From a virus: a stretch of DNA of 45,585 nucleotides. This document shows positions 33,420-41,590 of the stretch, piece after piece. The notes beneath the pieces were generated by a model, which searched no databases, was not told where the DNA came from, and was given only the letters and a program-made list of their open reading frames with translations. Numbering within the stretch: the stretch's first letter is position 1; every line of letters starts with the position of its first letter. A program made the position numbers and the translations under genes. The DNA lies in the IMG/VR virus record IMGVR_UViG_3300022665_001388, positions 1 through 45,585 of that record; one strand, written 5' to 3'.

Positions 33420-34293
33420 GAAGAAGATCCCGAACACAGACCCGGCAAGGCTTACGGGGTTGCTATATGGTCTCCCGAAGATCGGTAAGACATCCTGGTT
33501 TGCTACGTTCCCCGATACGTTGTTCCTTACGACGGAGCCTGGGACGAAGGGACAAGAGATTTTTGAGTACAACTCCGATGATGGCGGTTGCAAGAATTGG
33601 GATCTCGTTCGGGCTGCTGTGGATCTCTTGGAGAAAACGGATCGCTTTTCAACGGTGGTTATGGATACCGGTGACGAGGGGTATACGATCTGCTTCGACT
33701 GGACGTGTAAGCGGGAAGGGATTTCGCATCCGTCTGATGCCGATTACGGGAAGGGTTGGGGGGCGATTGCTACGGAGTTCCGTGACATCGTTAACCGCAT
33801 CGTACGGACCGGTCGCGGAGTTTGGTTTACTTCGCACGTGAAAGAGACCGAGCATAAGCCGCGTGGCGGAACTCCGTTTACTAAAATCACGCCGACGCTC
33901 GGGACGCAAGCATGGAAAGTAATAGTGCCCCTGTGTGATCTCGTGATTTATTGTGAATATATGACGGTTCCCGCAACGCGACAGACCCAACGTGTGATGA
34001 TCACCACAGGCGATGAGATGGTTTTGGCCGGCGGGCGTCGTTTGTGCCGGGGGACGGAGAAGATCGTTCTGCCGCGGTTCCTACCATTGCAGGACGAGGG
34101 CGGGTACGATACCTTTCTTGCGGCGTGTCATGGGGAAGACGTCGGTCTCGATCCGGAAACGTTGGTTGCCCCACGGACGGCGAGCGAAGATCTGAAAGGG
34201 TTCCTTAAAAGCGTAATCAAGAAAGGACAGAGAGAGGCGCAACAGAGAGAGGCGAAAAAGAAAAAGAAGAAGAAGAGACGGCGTACGGCATAG
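33322..34293 (+). CDS. Sak4-like / AAA_24 recombinase ATPase
   Basis: A 323-residue RecA-fold ATPase. Walker A GLPKIGKT is at 50-57, with a Walker B-like VVMDTGDEG (D115) and the characteristic SDADYGKGWG. These are typical of phage nucleotide-binding AAA_24 proteins such as Sak4, which anneal single strands together with a DUF669-type SSB; an SSB of that type is the next gene. Both ends are basic: KPKRKVAKKAGRRKR near the N-terminus and KKKKKKKRRRTA at the C-terminus. It overlaps the nuclease gene by 98 bases; ATG 33322 is preferred because GGAGG lies 10 bases upstream. Confidence 0.85.
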   Translation: MPVVRVKPKRKVAKKAGRRKRAPAVVMPGLPDEKKIPNTDPARLTGLLYGLPKIGKTSWFATFPDTLFLTTEPGTKGQEIFEYNSDDGGCKNWDLVRAAVDLLEKTDRFSTVVMDTGDEGYTICFDWTCKREGISHPSDADYGKGWGAIATEFRDIVNRIVRTGRGVWFTSHVKETEHKPRGGTPFTKITPTLGTQAWKVIVPLCDLVIYCEYMTVPATRQTQRVMITTGDEMVLAGGRRLCRGTEKIVLPRFLPLQDEGGYDTFLAACHGEDVGLDPETLVAPRTASEDLKGFLKSVIKKGQREAQQREAKKKKKKKRRRTA

Positions 34294-34350
34294 CGGCGCA
34301 GAGGTTTGGATTTGTTGTTCGTTTACTCTTTTACTACTACGGAGGATTTC

Positions 34351-35322
34351 ATGGGTTCGTTCAAGGCGTTTGCCAAAAAGGCGGTGAAGAGCGGCGAGGT
34401 GAATTGGGAACGGGAGAAGGAGATGGCCGCGGGGTTCCCCGAGGGTCAGTTCGAGTTCCAACTCCAAGAGGCTATCGTAGTAGAAAGTTCCACCGGCAAT
34501 TGGATGATCCGACGGCAACACTATTGCCTCAAGGGTGAGTACGCCGGCGAGATCGCGCGGGACACTATGAATCTCAACGAAATGGGACGGGGTTTCGCGA
34601 TGCAGTGGTTGGAGCGGATGGGTGTTGAGGTGCCGGATGCGTTCGAGGGCATGGAGGAGGCGGTCGCAGAGGTTGCCGAGAACGCGCCGATCTATGTGGC
34701 AACGGTCAAACAGAACGACGGGTTTACCAACGTGCGGGTCGGTCGTTTGTTGGAAGCGTCGGCGGAGAAAGCCGAGGGGATGAAAGACGACGACGACGAC
34801 ACCACCAGCGATGACAAGCCCGAGTCCGGCGATGGTAGTGGTGGCGAAGAGGTCGACGTCGATAAGGGTACGCGCGTATCCGTCAAGATCGACGGCGAAG
34901 AGTACGATGGCGTTGTTGACGAAGCCAGAGACGAAGATGCCGATGTTATCTTCGACGATGGGGACTCGGGGACTTATCCTTACGATGAGATCACCGTGCT
35001 CGACGAACAACCGGAACCGGAACCGGAGCCGGACCCCCCGAAGAAGACGAGTAAGAAAAAGGGGGGGAAGAAGGGCGGTAAGGGTAAGGGCAAGGGTAAG
35101 ACGACGTCGAAGGATGATGGTGGACCGGCAACGGTGGGCGACGACCCCAACGCCGAGCTGGTGGACTTCGTTGAGTTTTGTCAAGCGCATGACATCGAAG
35201 TCAGCGACGACGACGATGAAGAGGCGTTGTGCGAACGGATCACAGAGTACGAGTGGGAAGGCGATAGCCTGACCGAAGAAGAGAAGAACCTTCTCGAGGC
35301 GATCAGCGCGACGATCTCCTAA
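34351..35322 (+). CDS. DUF669-like single-stranded DNA-binding protein with extended C-terminus
   Basis: A 323-residue protein. The first 140 residues match the phage DUF669 type (WEREKEMAAGFPEGQFEFQL, SSTGNWMIRRQHYC, GEYAGEIARDTMNL). An extension follows with RVSVKIDGEEYDGVVDEARD then DGDSGTYPYDEITVL, which resembles a small barrel of the tudor/SH3 type. A linker combines PEPEPEPD and repeated KKGGK, then an acidic end domain with DDDDEEALCERI. The very acidic C-terminus is typical of SSBs, where it recruits partner proteins. ATG at 34351 follows GGAGG; an earlier frame start at 34306 has no ribosome site. It ends at a terminator. Confidence 0.78.
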   Translation: MGSFKAFAKKAVKSGEVNWEREKEMAAGFPEGQFEFQLQEAIVVESSTGNWMIRRQHYCLKGEYAGEIARDTMNLNEMGRGFAMQWLERMGVEVPDAFEGMEEAVAEVAENAPIYVATVKQNDGFTNVRVGRLLEASAEKAEGMKDDDDDTTSDDKPESGDGSGGEEVDVDKGTRVSVKIDGEEYDGVVDEARDEDADVIFDDGDSGTYPYDEITVLDEQPEPEPEPDPPKKTSKKKGGKKGGKGKGKGKTTSKDDGGPATVGDDPNAELVDFVEFCQAHDIEVSDDDDEEALCERITEYEWEGDSLTEEEKNLLEAISATIS

Positions 35323-35350
35323 CCGCCCGCTAAGAACTTTTCCGTTCTCG

Positions 35351-35388
35351 CCCGGTCCCCCTTGCCCAACGGGGGGGCCGGGTCTTTT
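35351..35388 (+). terminator. Rho-independent terminator of the recombination operon
   Basis: Stem CCCGGTCCCCC (35351-35361) / GGGGGGGCCGGG (35371-35382) with a T-rich stretch TCTTTT (35383-35388). It lies 28 bases after the SSB-like stop. Confidence 0.85.
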
Positions 35389-35416
35389 GTACTAAATTTT
35401 CCGTAAGTCAAGGCCC

Positions 35417-35444
35417 TTGGAAACCGCCCAGGGGGCCCTATACG
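35417..35444 (+). promoter_or_regulatory. Putative promoter of the polymerase operon with GC palindrome
   Basis: TTGGAA (35417-35422), a 16-base spacer and TATACG (35439-35444). The spacer contains CGCCCAGGGGGCCC, so a CCC-A-GGG palindrome lies just before the -10 box, resembling copies 1 and 2 of the promoter module. It is 85 bases before the next gene. Confidence 0.55.
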
Positions 35445-35528
35445 ACGTTTCCCTGATATTCGGGTTCCAAACTACCCGTAAGGGGTCGGGAACGGCGCTA
35501 CGGGGCGTCAGGGTGGGGGAATGCGATT

Positions 35529-35816
35529 ATGTGGCCGACTTTCCTTTATGGGTTTGTTGTGGGGCTGGTCGTCGGGTGTTCTGTGGGGGTTGTGTTGTCG
35601 GGGATGTTGATCGCGGGTGCACGGCAAGAACGGGAAGACGACGAAGACGACGACCGCGAAGATCCTTTTGATGTCGGTGTAACGTGGGATTGGCAAAAGG
35701 AAGATTGCCCGGGGTCCCCCACAAACGGGAAGCATAAGGCGCCGAGTCTTCATTCTATAGCACGGGGGGAAACCGGTTGTATCTGGTGCGGGAAGGATCT
35801 CGAAAAAGATGTTTGA
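35529..35816 (+). CDS. Small membrane protein with glycine zipper and CxxC
   Basis: A 95-residue protein. A membrane helix (about 5-31) contains a glycine zipper G8-x3-G12-x3-G16-x3-G20, followed by an acidic region (EREDDEDDDRED) and a C-terminal CIWCGKDL pair that may bind zinc. Glycine zippers mediate helix packing and oligomers. It overlaps the polymerase start by eight bases. A holin or other membrane role is possible; no family is recognised. Confidence 0.55.
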   Translation: MWPTFLYGFVVGLVVGCSVGVVLSGMLIAGARQEREDDEDDDREDPFDVGVTWDWQKEDCPGSPTNGKHKAPSLHSIARGETGCIWCGKDLEKDV

Positions 35817-37635
35817 ACGCGGCGGGGGGGACATCGATCTCGCGCAAGCGTATGACGTGGAGACCACGGGGCTCTCACCGTACGCCGGAGATGAGATGTT
35901 CGCGTTCAGTCAAACCGATATCTTCGAAGACAAAACTTCGGTGTACCGTCTCGACGGGTCGAGGTTGCGGAAGTCGCAAGGCAAGCGCGCGCTCGATAAG
36001 TTTTGGGATCCCAACATCACACCGTTGGATCTTCGTCCCAGGTTTATCCATAATGCCAAGTTTGATTTAACCTTCACCGAAAAGGAACTCGGTCGGCGCC
36101 TCGACGCTTACAAGGGGTCGGTGCACTGCACGCATAAGATGTCTCACATCTTGCAGAACTCTCACCCGGGGCACGGTCTCGATATGCTTGCGTGGGAACT
36201 CTTCGAGTACCCAAAAGCGGACGCAACGATCCGGCGGATGGCAAAGCACGTCGGCGGTTATCATCACGTCCCCGAAAAGTTGATGCGTGATTACCAGATC
36301 AAGGATACCGAACGCGGGATGCTTCTCGGTTTGTTCTTCTGGCCGAAGATTCAAGCGAAGAAGAAATTGCTTGAGTGTTACGAAACCGAGATGGAATTGA
36401 TCTGGACGACGATGCGGATGGAAGCCCGCGGCGTGATGTTGCATCGGGACCGCGCCGCGAAGATGGTAGAAGACCTCCATCAAGACTTGTTCAACGTGCG
36501 ACAACAGCTCTACATGGAGGTGGGGCGTCGGTTCAACCCGAACAGCGATGACCAGATCCGCCGGATACTTTTTCGCGAGATCGGTTTGCCGATAAACCCG
36601 GCGCACCGTACCCCTGGGGGAAAACCTGGTACGGGTAAAGATGCCTTGAGGGAACTTCGGGAAACGAACCCGCATCTTATCCTTGATCTGATTTTAAAAC
36701 ATCGATCGTATACAAAGGGTTCCAAGCTAATCCAAGATTATCTTGAGTTGGCGGGCGCGGACGGGGTAATTCATCCGGAGATCAATACGTGCGCGGCGGT
36801 GACGTCCCGCGAGTCATGCTCGAATCCTAATCTACAGAACGTTCAAGTCGGCGGTGTGCTTCTGAATCCGTTTCCGGTTCTTGCACGGCACGCGTTCCGC
36901 CCGCGCCCAGGGTACGTGAACTTGCATATTGATTACTCCGGGATCGAGATGCGGTTGCTGATTCACTACGCCCGCGAGCCGAAGATGATCGATTGCATCT
37001 TGCGGGGGGATGGTGATGTTCACGCGATGGCCGCGGAGATTTTCTTCGGCCGTGAGTTCACCCGGCATCGGCATGGTAACAAGAGATGGAAGACGCTACG
37101 TAACGCGGCGAAGAACGGTAACTTTGCGATCCCGTACGGCGCAAGCGGGTTGAAAGTCGGCAAGGTGTTAGGCTTCCCCCAGGATGGTCGTGAGGGTTTC
37201 ACCGCGCTGGCGCGGTACCGTGCGGCGTTCGGGCCGTTGGCGTTTCTTACGCAACTGGTTTCACAAGATGTTCTCGAGCACGGTTTTGTTGAGACCGTCT
37301 TCGGGAGAATTCTTCACGTTCCGAAGAACAAAGCGTACATCGGCACAAACTATCTGATCCAAGGTACGGCGGCGGGCGTGTTGAAGCGGGCGCAGAACCG
37401 GGTGCACGCGTACAACGAAACGCAAACGAGCGGCGAGGTGCGGTTGCTATTACCGATTCATGATGAACTGGTTATTGAGTACCCGCGCTCTCGTCTGGGT
37501 GAATTGCCGGGGTACTTGCGTGATGTTCGGAAGCTAATGATCGACTTCCCGTACTTCAACGTGCCGTTGGAGGTGTCCGCCGAAATCGTAACATCATCTT
37601 GGGAACGGAAACACCCGTTGGAGATCGCGGCATGA
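35809..37635 (+). CDS. DNA polymerase I family A (3'-5' exonuclease and polymerase)
   Basis: A 608-residue replicative polymerase without a 5' nuclease domain. The proofreading exonuclease has YDVETTGLS (D16, E18), HNAKFD (D86) and Y162-x3-D166. The polymerase has motif A DYSGIEMRLL (D375), motif B R431-x3-K435-x3-F439-x3-Y443 (RNAAKNGNFAIPYG) and motif C IHDEL (D552, E553). Phe439 sits at the position that selects against dideoxynucleotides in this family. The protein must copy a template that may carry deazaguanine and methyladenine. ATG at 35809 overlaps the preceding gene's stop. Confidence 0.93.
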   Translation: MFERGGGDIDLAQAYDVETTGLSPYAGDEMFAFSQTDIFEDKTSVYRLDGSRLRKSQGKRALDKFWDPNITPLDLRPRFIHNAKFDLTFTEKELGRRLDAYKGSVHCTHKMSHILQNSHPGHGLDMLAWELFEYPKADATIRRMAKHVGGYHHVPEKLMRDYQIKDTERGMLLGLFFWPKIQAKKKLLECYETEMELIWTTMRMEARGVMLHRDRAAKMVEDLHQDLFNVRQQLYMEVGRRFNPNSDDQIRRILFREIGLPINPAHRTPGGKPGTGKDALRELRETNPHLILDLILKHRSYTKGSKLIQDYLELAGADGVIHPEINTCAAVTSRESCSNPNLQNVQVGGVLLNPFPVLARHAFRPRPGYVNLHIDYSGIEMRLLIHYAREPKMIDCILRGDGDVHAMAAEIFFGREFTRHRHGNKRWKTLRNAAKNGNFAIPYGASGLKVGKVLGFPQDGREGFTALARYRAAFGPLAFLTQLVSQDVLEHGFVETVFGRILHVPKNKAYIGTNYLIQGTAAGVLKRAQNRVHAYNETQTSGEVRLLLPIHDELVIEYPRSRLGELPGYLRDVRKLMIDFPYFNVPLEVSAEIVTSSWERKHPLEIAA

Positions 37636-37898
37636 GTAGAACAACGAAGAAGATCGCGCGGACAGAGATCATTGAGGAGATATGTCAACGCGTGGGGATT
37701 ACGCGGGTTCGTCGGGGGATGCGTGCACCGCAATACCTTACACGCGACGAGCTAATCAGAATTAAAACGTATCTCGATGTCTATCATCAACGTATGCAGA
37801 GAATGGAAACCACACTGAACGAAAACATCTTGGCTCTGGCCGCTGCGCTTGCCAACGCGAAGAAAGAGGAGGTTACCAGTGGCGCTGAAAAGGAGTGA
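37632..37898 (+). CDS. Small hypothetical protein
   Basis: An 88-residue, mostly helical protein beginning MSRTTKKIARTEIIEEICQR. ATG at 37632 overlaps the polymerase stop (ATGA). Its last part carries the ribosome site GGAGG for the primase-helicase, whose GTG lies inside it by 20 bases, indicating coupling. No family is recognised. Confidence 0.6.
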   Translation: MSRTTKKIARTEIIEEICQRVGITRVRRGMRAPQYLTRDELIRIKTYLDVYHQRMQRMETTLNENILALAAALANAKKEEVTSGAEKE

Positions 37899-40059
37899 TC
37901 GCGATCCGTTAGTTGGATTTAAACAACATGGGGTAAACTTGAACGCGCGCTCCGGGGACGATCAACGCGTTGCAAATTGCCCATTCTGCGGTGGCGCGGG
38001 AAAATTTTACGTGCACAAGATCCGTGGAACGTGGGATTGTAAGAGTTGCGGTCGTTCGGGGAACCCCTTGACGTTCATCTCGCAATGGGGGGAGGAGACG
38101 GCCAGGATATTATCCGAGAATTTGGGGCTTGCAACGAAACTCGCGAAGAAGCGGGGGCTCGGAGTCAAGACGTTGCGGGCGTGGGGCGTTGGGTGGAACG
38201 GTAGGGAGTACACCATACCGGTGCGGTTGGGTGACAAGCTATATGACTTGCGGCGATACGGCGGTAAGAAAGATTATGCGACGAGTGGGTCGAAGCTTTC
38301 GCCGGGTGGAATGCTCGACGACCGGTCGGATGCAGTATGGCTGCTCGAGGGCGTCTGGGATGCGATGGCGTTGTGGGAGTGCTTGCACAAAAAGAAACTA
38401 CGCGGGTCGGTGATCTGGATGCCGGGGGCTAACGTCTTCCCGAAAGGCGCACACGACCTCTTCGAGAACAAGGTTGTCTACTGCGCGTACGACAACGACG
38501 ATGCGGGCCGGCGCGGAACGTTGCGCGTACGGGATAACCTATCGGGGATCGCTCGCGGTGTGCAATACGTACACTGGCCAGAGAAGCTACCCGACGGGTA
38601 CGACGTGCGGGACCTGTACCGCGACAAGAAATCTCTCGCGGTGCAACTCCTCACCGAGATGCTTCATGACGTTCCCCCAGGAGACCTCACGCCGTTACCA
38701 GGTAAAGGGGGTAAGGGGGGTAAGGGAGGTGGTGGAGGTGGTGGTAAACTCGATGGCAAAGGGGTATTACCGGCGAAAGTTACGGCTGCTTATCGAAAAT
38801 GGTTGTACTTACCGGATGCGGATGTGCTCTCAATAATGTTCGGGGCGGTGCTCGCGAATAGGATGGAGGGGGATCCGATCTGGTTGTTTCTTGTAGCGCC
38901 GCCGGGCGGAAGCAAAACAGAGCTGTTGATGTCTCTTACCGACGCGCCGTTGATACACACTCTTTCCGCGGTAACCCCGCACGCGTTGATAAGTGGAGCG
39001 ACGACAATGGGTTCTGGGGATCCATCGTTGATCCCGAAGTTGAACGGCAAGGTTTTAATCATCAAAGACTTCACCGCGGTTCTGTCGTTGCAAGCCCCGG
39101 CACGTGATGAAATCTTTGGTATTCTTCGGGACGCGTATGACGGCCGGTGTGCAAAGACTTTCGGCAACGGTATCACGCGATCGTATGAGAGCACGTTCGG
39201 CATTATCAGCGGCGTTACCGGCATCATCGAGATGCATGGTGCGTCCTCGACTTCCCTGGGGGAAAGGTTCTTGCGTTATCGTGTGCATACGCTATCGGGG
39301 AGTTCTATCGCGGCGGGGGATAGGATTATCGATGCGGCGTTGAGTAACATCAACAAAGAAACGACGATGCGAGAAGAACTTCGAGAGATCGCCGCGGAAG
39401 CGTTGAACTGGCAGCCTGACTTGAAAAAGATTCCCCGGTTGAACCGGGCCGTTCTCGAAAAGATCCGCAAGCTTGCGCAGTGGGTTGCGGCGTTACGTGG
39501 GGTTGTTCATCGCGAACGGTACACACGTGAAGTCGAGATCCGCCCGCAGGCGGAGGTAGGAACGCGCATCGCTAAACAACTCGGCCGTCTGGCTATCGGC
39601 GTGGCGATGTACCATCGCTTAGGAGAGGTCGACGACGTATCGGATCCCTATCAAATTATTACCAAAGTCGCGCGCTCGACGGTGCCGGATAGGGTGGAAG
39701 ACGTGGTGAGATGTTTGTACCTCGGTGGGGATCTTGAAGGGGTGCATACTTTTTTTGACGTCAGCGAGATTGCTACCAAGTCAAGGTACCCCCCGTCAAC
39801 GGTCTCATCGGTGCTCCAGGATTTAGAGTTGCTACGGGTTACGCAGAAAGATGGTAAGGGGATTACCCGTGGCGGTTGGCGGTTGACAAACGCGATGCGG
39901 AGGTTGATGCGTCCGTTACGATTGTACACTAATGAGAAGCGTTGGATTAAAGGGAAAGAACGGGAAAGGATCAAGCGTGATAGATATCGGCAAAGTACCC
40001 GAGTCGGTGACCGACGGCGAGATACGCCGAAGACTTCAAGACGTGGACGAGGACGATGA
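37879..40059 (+). CDS. Primase-helicase replication protein
   Basis: A 726-residue protein. The N-terminus has a zinc finger C34-x2-C37, C54-x2-C57 (CPFCGGAGKF, CKSCGRSG). A Toprim-type region follows with WLLEGVWDA (E157) and YDNDDAGRRGT (from about D205), as in phage primases. A Gly-rich linker (KGGKGGKGGGGGGG) leads to an ATPase domain with a P-loop-like APPGGSKT (340-347), in which the first Gly is Ala and the residue before Lys is Ser. A winged-helix-type segment (VSEIATKSRYPPSTVSSVL) is near the end, and the last residues are basic. It likely combines priming with unwinding or loading at the fork. GTG at 37879 is decided by GGAGG six bases upstream. Confidence 0.8.
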   Translation: MALKRSDRDPLVGFKQHGVNLNARSGDDQRVANCPFCGGAGKFYVHKIRGTWDCKSCGRSGNPLTFISQWGEETARILSENLGLATKLAKKRGLGVKTLRAWGVGWNGREYTIPVRLGDKLYDLRRYGGKKDYATSGSKLSPGGMLDDRSDAVWLLEGVWDAMALWECLHKKKLRGSVIWMPGANVFPKGAHDLFENKVVYCAYDNDDAGRRGTLRVRDNLSGIARGVQYVHWPEKLPDGYDVRDLYRDKKSLAVQLLTEMLHDVPPGDLTPLPGKGGKGGKGGGGGGGKLDGKGVLPAKVTAAYRKWLYLPDADVLSIMFGAVLANRMEGDPIWLFLVAPPGGSKTELLMSLTDAPLIHTLSAVTPHALISGATTMGSGDPSLIPKLNGKVLIIKDFTAVLSLQAPARDEIFGILRDAYDGRCAKTFGNGITRSYESTFGIISGVTGIIEMHGASSTSLGERFLRYRVHTLSGSSIAAGDRIIDAALSNINKETTMREELREIAAEALNWQPDLKKIPRLNRAVLEKIRKLAQWVAALRGVVHRERYTREVEIRPQAEVGTRIAKQLGRLAIGVAMYHRLGEVDDVSDPYQIITKVARSTVPDRVEDVVRCLYLGGDLEGVHTFFDVSEIATKSRYPPSTVSSVLQDLELLRVTQKDGKGITRGGWRLTNAMRRLMRPLRLYTNEKRWIKGKERERIKRDRYRQSTRVGDRRRDTPKTSRRGRGR

Positions 40060-40180
40060 GGTGACCGTGTCAACGTGGGAGGCGGGTTTCATCGAAGGCG
40101 TTGTTTACAAGAATAGTGCGTGGTCCCTCACCGATCAGCAACGGAAGATCGCGATGCAAATCTTGGAGAAGTATTCATGA
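39977..40180 (+). CDS. Small hypothetical protein
   Basis: A 67-residue protein, GTG start (39977) inside the end of the primase-helicase gene with AAAGGA upstream; a longer version from 39932 is possible but lacks a site. It has an acidic centre (RRRLQDVDEDDEVTVSTWEA) and a terminal helix (LTDQQRKIAMQILEKYS). The stop overlaps the next start (ATGA). No family is recognised. Confidence 0.5.
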   Translation: MIDIGKVPESVTDGEIRRRLQDVDEDDEVTVSTWEAGFIEGVVYKNSAWSLTDQQRKIAMQILEKYS

Positions 40181-40452
40181 TAAGGTTGTATCCAGAACGC
40201 GTGGCGATTGACGTCCTACACGTAGAGTTTAACGTTGGGGTTTCTACTGAACCAGGGGATGGGAGTCATCACTTCAGACTTGGTAAGCTTGATGTAGAAA
40301 TTGAGATTATTAGTCTTGACCGTCTCGATCTTGAGGAAACGTACGAGATCAAAATCCTTGGTGAGAGGTGGAGTGAAATACAACTCATGAAAGAGGAGTT
40401 TAATGGGAAGATATACGGGTACTTTGCGAAAGTGTTTGGGGTGTTCCCGTGA
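40177..40452 (+). CDS. Small hypothetical protein
   Basis: A 91-residue protein starting MIRLYPERVAIDVLHVEFNV, rich in predicted beta strands with aromatic and charged residues. It is coupled on both sides (ATGA upstream, GTGA downstream). No recognised motif; its role in the replication operon is unknown. Confidence 0.55.
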   Translation: MIRLYPERVAIDVLHVEFNVGVSTEPGDGSHHFRLGKLDVEIEIISLDRLDLEETYEIKILGERWSEIQLMKEEFNGKIYGYFAKVFGVFP

Positions 40453-40940
40453 GCCCGAAAGACAAAGACGGCAAGAAGCGGATCCGGTTCACGTTCACGC
40501 CGGATGGTGTTGCGGGGTTGTTTCTCGCGTCGTTGCCCCCAGGAGGCGGTGGACGTGCGGAACAACTAACGCTCGGGCAGATCATCGAAGACGCGTACAA
40601 CCAGGGGATCTACGTTGGTCTGGAAAGGGGGGAGCAAGTTTTCAAGGCGTTGCATGAGACAGGGGAAGTGTTGGGACCGGCGGGGTTTTGCAAGCGTGAG
40701 GAGTCAGGATCTTGGGACTCCGCTCTTGATGTGGAGGTGGACGAGGGAGAAGCGGTAGCGGTGAATTGTAATTGTTTCTGTTGTCAAGTGGAACACGCAG
40801 CGGAGGAGGTGGCATATGCCGCAGAAGAAGCTAAAAAAGAAAGGGACGAAGAAACCGGGTCTGGACCGGAAGACGGAAGGGCCCTCCGGGGTCCCCCCAC
40901 GGGGCCCACCACGGGGGGCAAGGAAGGCGAAGGGGCGTAA
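40449..40940 (+). CDS. Hypothetical protein with Cys cluster
   Basis: A 163-residue protein with GTG start overlapping the previous stop. A basic N-terminus (SPKDKDGKKRIRFTFTPDGV) is followed by LTLGQIIEDAYNQGIYVGLE, a helical unit, a region with CNCFCC, and a disordered acidic/Gly/Pro C-terminus. The last 125 bases overlap the ParB-like gene in another frame, so part of the tail may be selected mainly in the other frame. No family is recognised. Confidence 0.5.
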   Translation: MSPKDKDGKKRIRFTFTPDGVAGLFLASLPPGGGGRAEQLTLGQIIEDAYNQGIYVGLERGEQVFKALHETGEVLGPAGFCKREESGSWDSALDVEVDEGEAVAVNCNCFCCQVEHAAEEVAYAAEEAKKERDEETGSGPEDGRALRGPPTGPTTGGKEGEGA

Positions 40941-41589
40941 GATACGGCGGAATGGCCCTAACGGGCGTATGAAGACGGGAACGCCTTCCTGGCGGAAATT
41001 GCCGGCGTACAGGCGACGCGTGCGCGTGGGCTACGAGGAGGTTTTGTTGACGGTGTTGACGCCGTGGGGAGACAACCCGCGGTTCAACGCCGACGCCGTG
41101 CCGATGCTCGCGGATCTGATCCGGAAACATGGGTTTGCGGGTGTCATCGTCGCGACCCCCGACGGCGTGATCCGTGCGGGGCATACCCGCTACGCGGCGT
41201 TGAAGCATCTCGGGTGGGAAAAGGTATGGGTGCACTGGAAAGACTTCGACTCGGAAGAAGAGGCGGAAAACTTCGCGCTGGCGGATAACAAAGCGGGTGA
41301 GTGGGCAAGTTGGGATCACGCGAAACTCGCAAAGCTTTTTCGTTCGCGGGTTATGGTTGAGATGAAAGAGTTGGAAGCATCAACCGGGTTCCGCCAACAG
41401 GAGATACAGTGGGCCGGCGTCAGAGCGGTGGACCCGAGGGATGTTAAAGATCCAGAGAACGAAACGGGGTCTGAGGATTTCAAGTTCGTTCTTCGCATCG
41501 ATGATATCACGGATGCCGACAAGAAAAAGATTCTGCGCAAGGTGCAGAAGGCGTTGGAGGGAACCGGGTACGTAGCGGGGGTATTTTGA
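40816..41589 (+). CDS. ParB/sulfiredoxin-like nuclease-domain protein
   Basis: A 257-residue protein. The ParB-type core (residues about 75-150) has DNPRFNADAVPMLADLIRKH, then GVIVATPDGVIRAGHTRYAA with the GHTR signature, and later LADNKAGEWASWDHAKL. These are typical of phage ParB-like proteins seen near DNA methylases and modification genes. The N-terminus is strongly basic and disordered (KKLKKKGTKKPG). It could be an adaptor, a CTP-dependent DNA clamp or a nuclease. It starts with GGAGGAGG six bases upstream and lies directly before dpdA. Confidence 0.8.
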   Translation: MPQKKLKKKGTKKPGLDRKTEGPSGVPPRGPPRGARKAKGRKIRRNGPNGRMKTGTPSWRKLPAYRRRVRVGYEEVLLTVLTPWGDNPRFNADAVPMLADLIRKHGFAGVIVATPDGVIRAGHTRYAALKHLGWEKVWVHWKDFDSEEEAENFALADNKAGEWASWDHAKLAKLFRSRVMVEMKELEASTGFRQQEIQWAGVRAVDPRDVKDPENETGSEDFKFVLRIDDITDADKKKILRKVQKALEGTGYVAGVF

Positions 41590-41590
41590 T

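Noticed and set aside
34081-35190. 369-codon minus-strand open frame
   Set aside because: Lies opposite the Sak4-like and SSB-like genes, has low-complexity translation and no family features.
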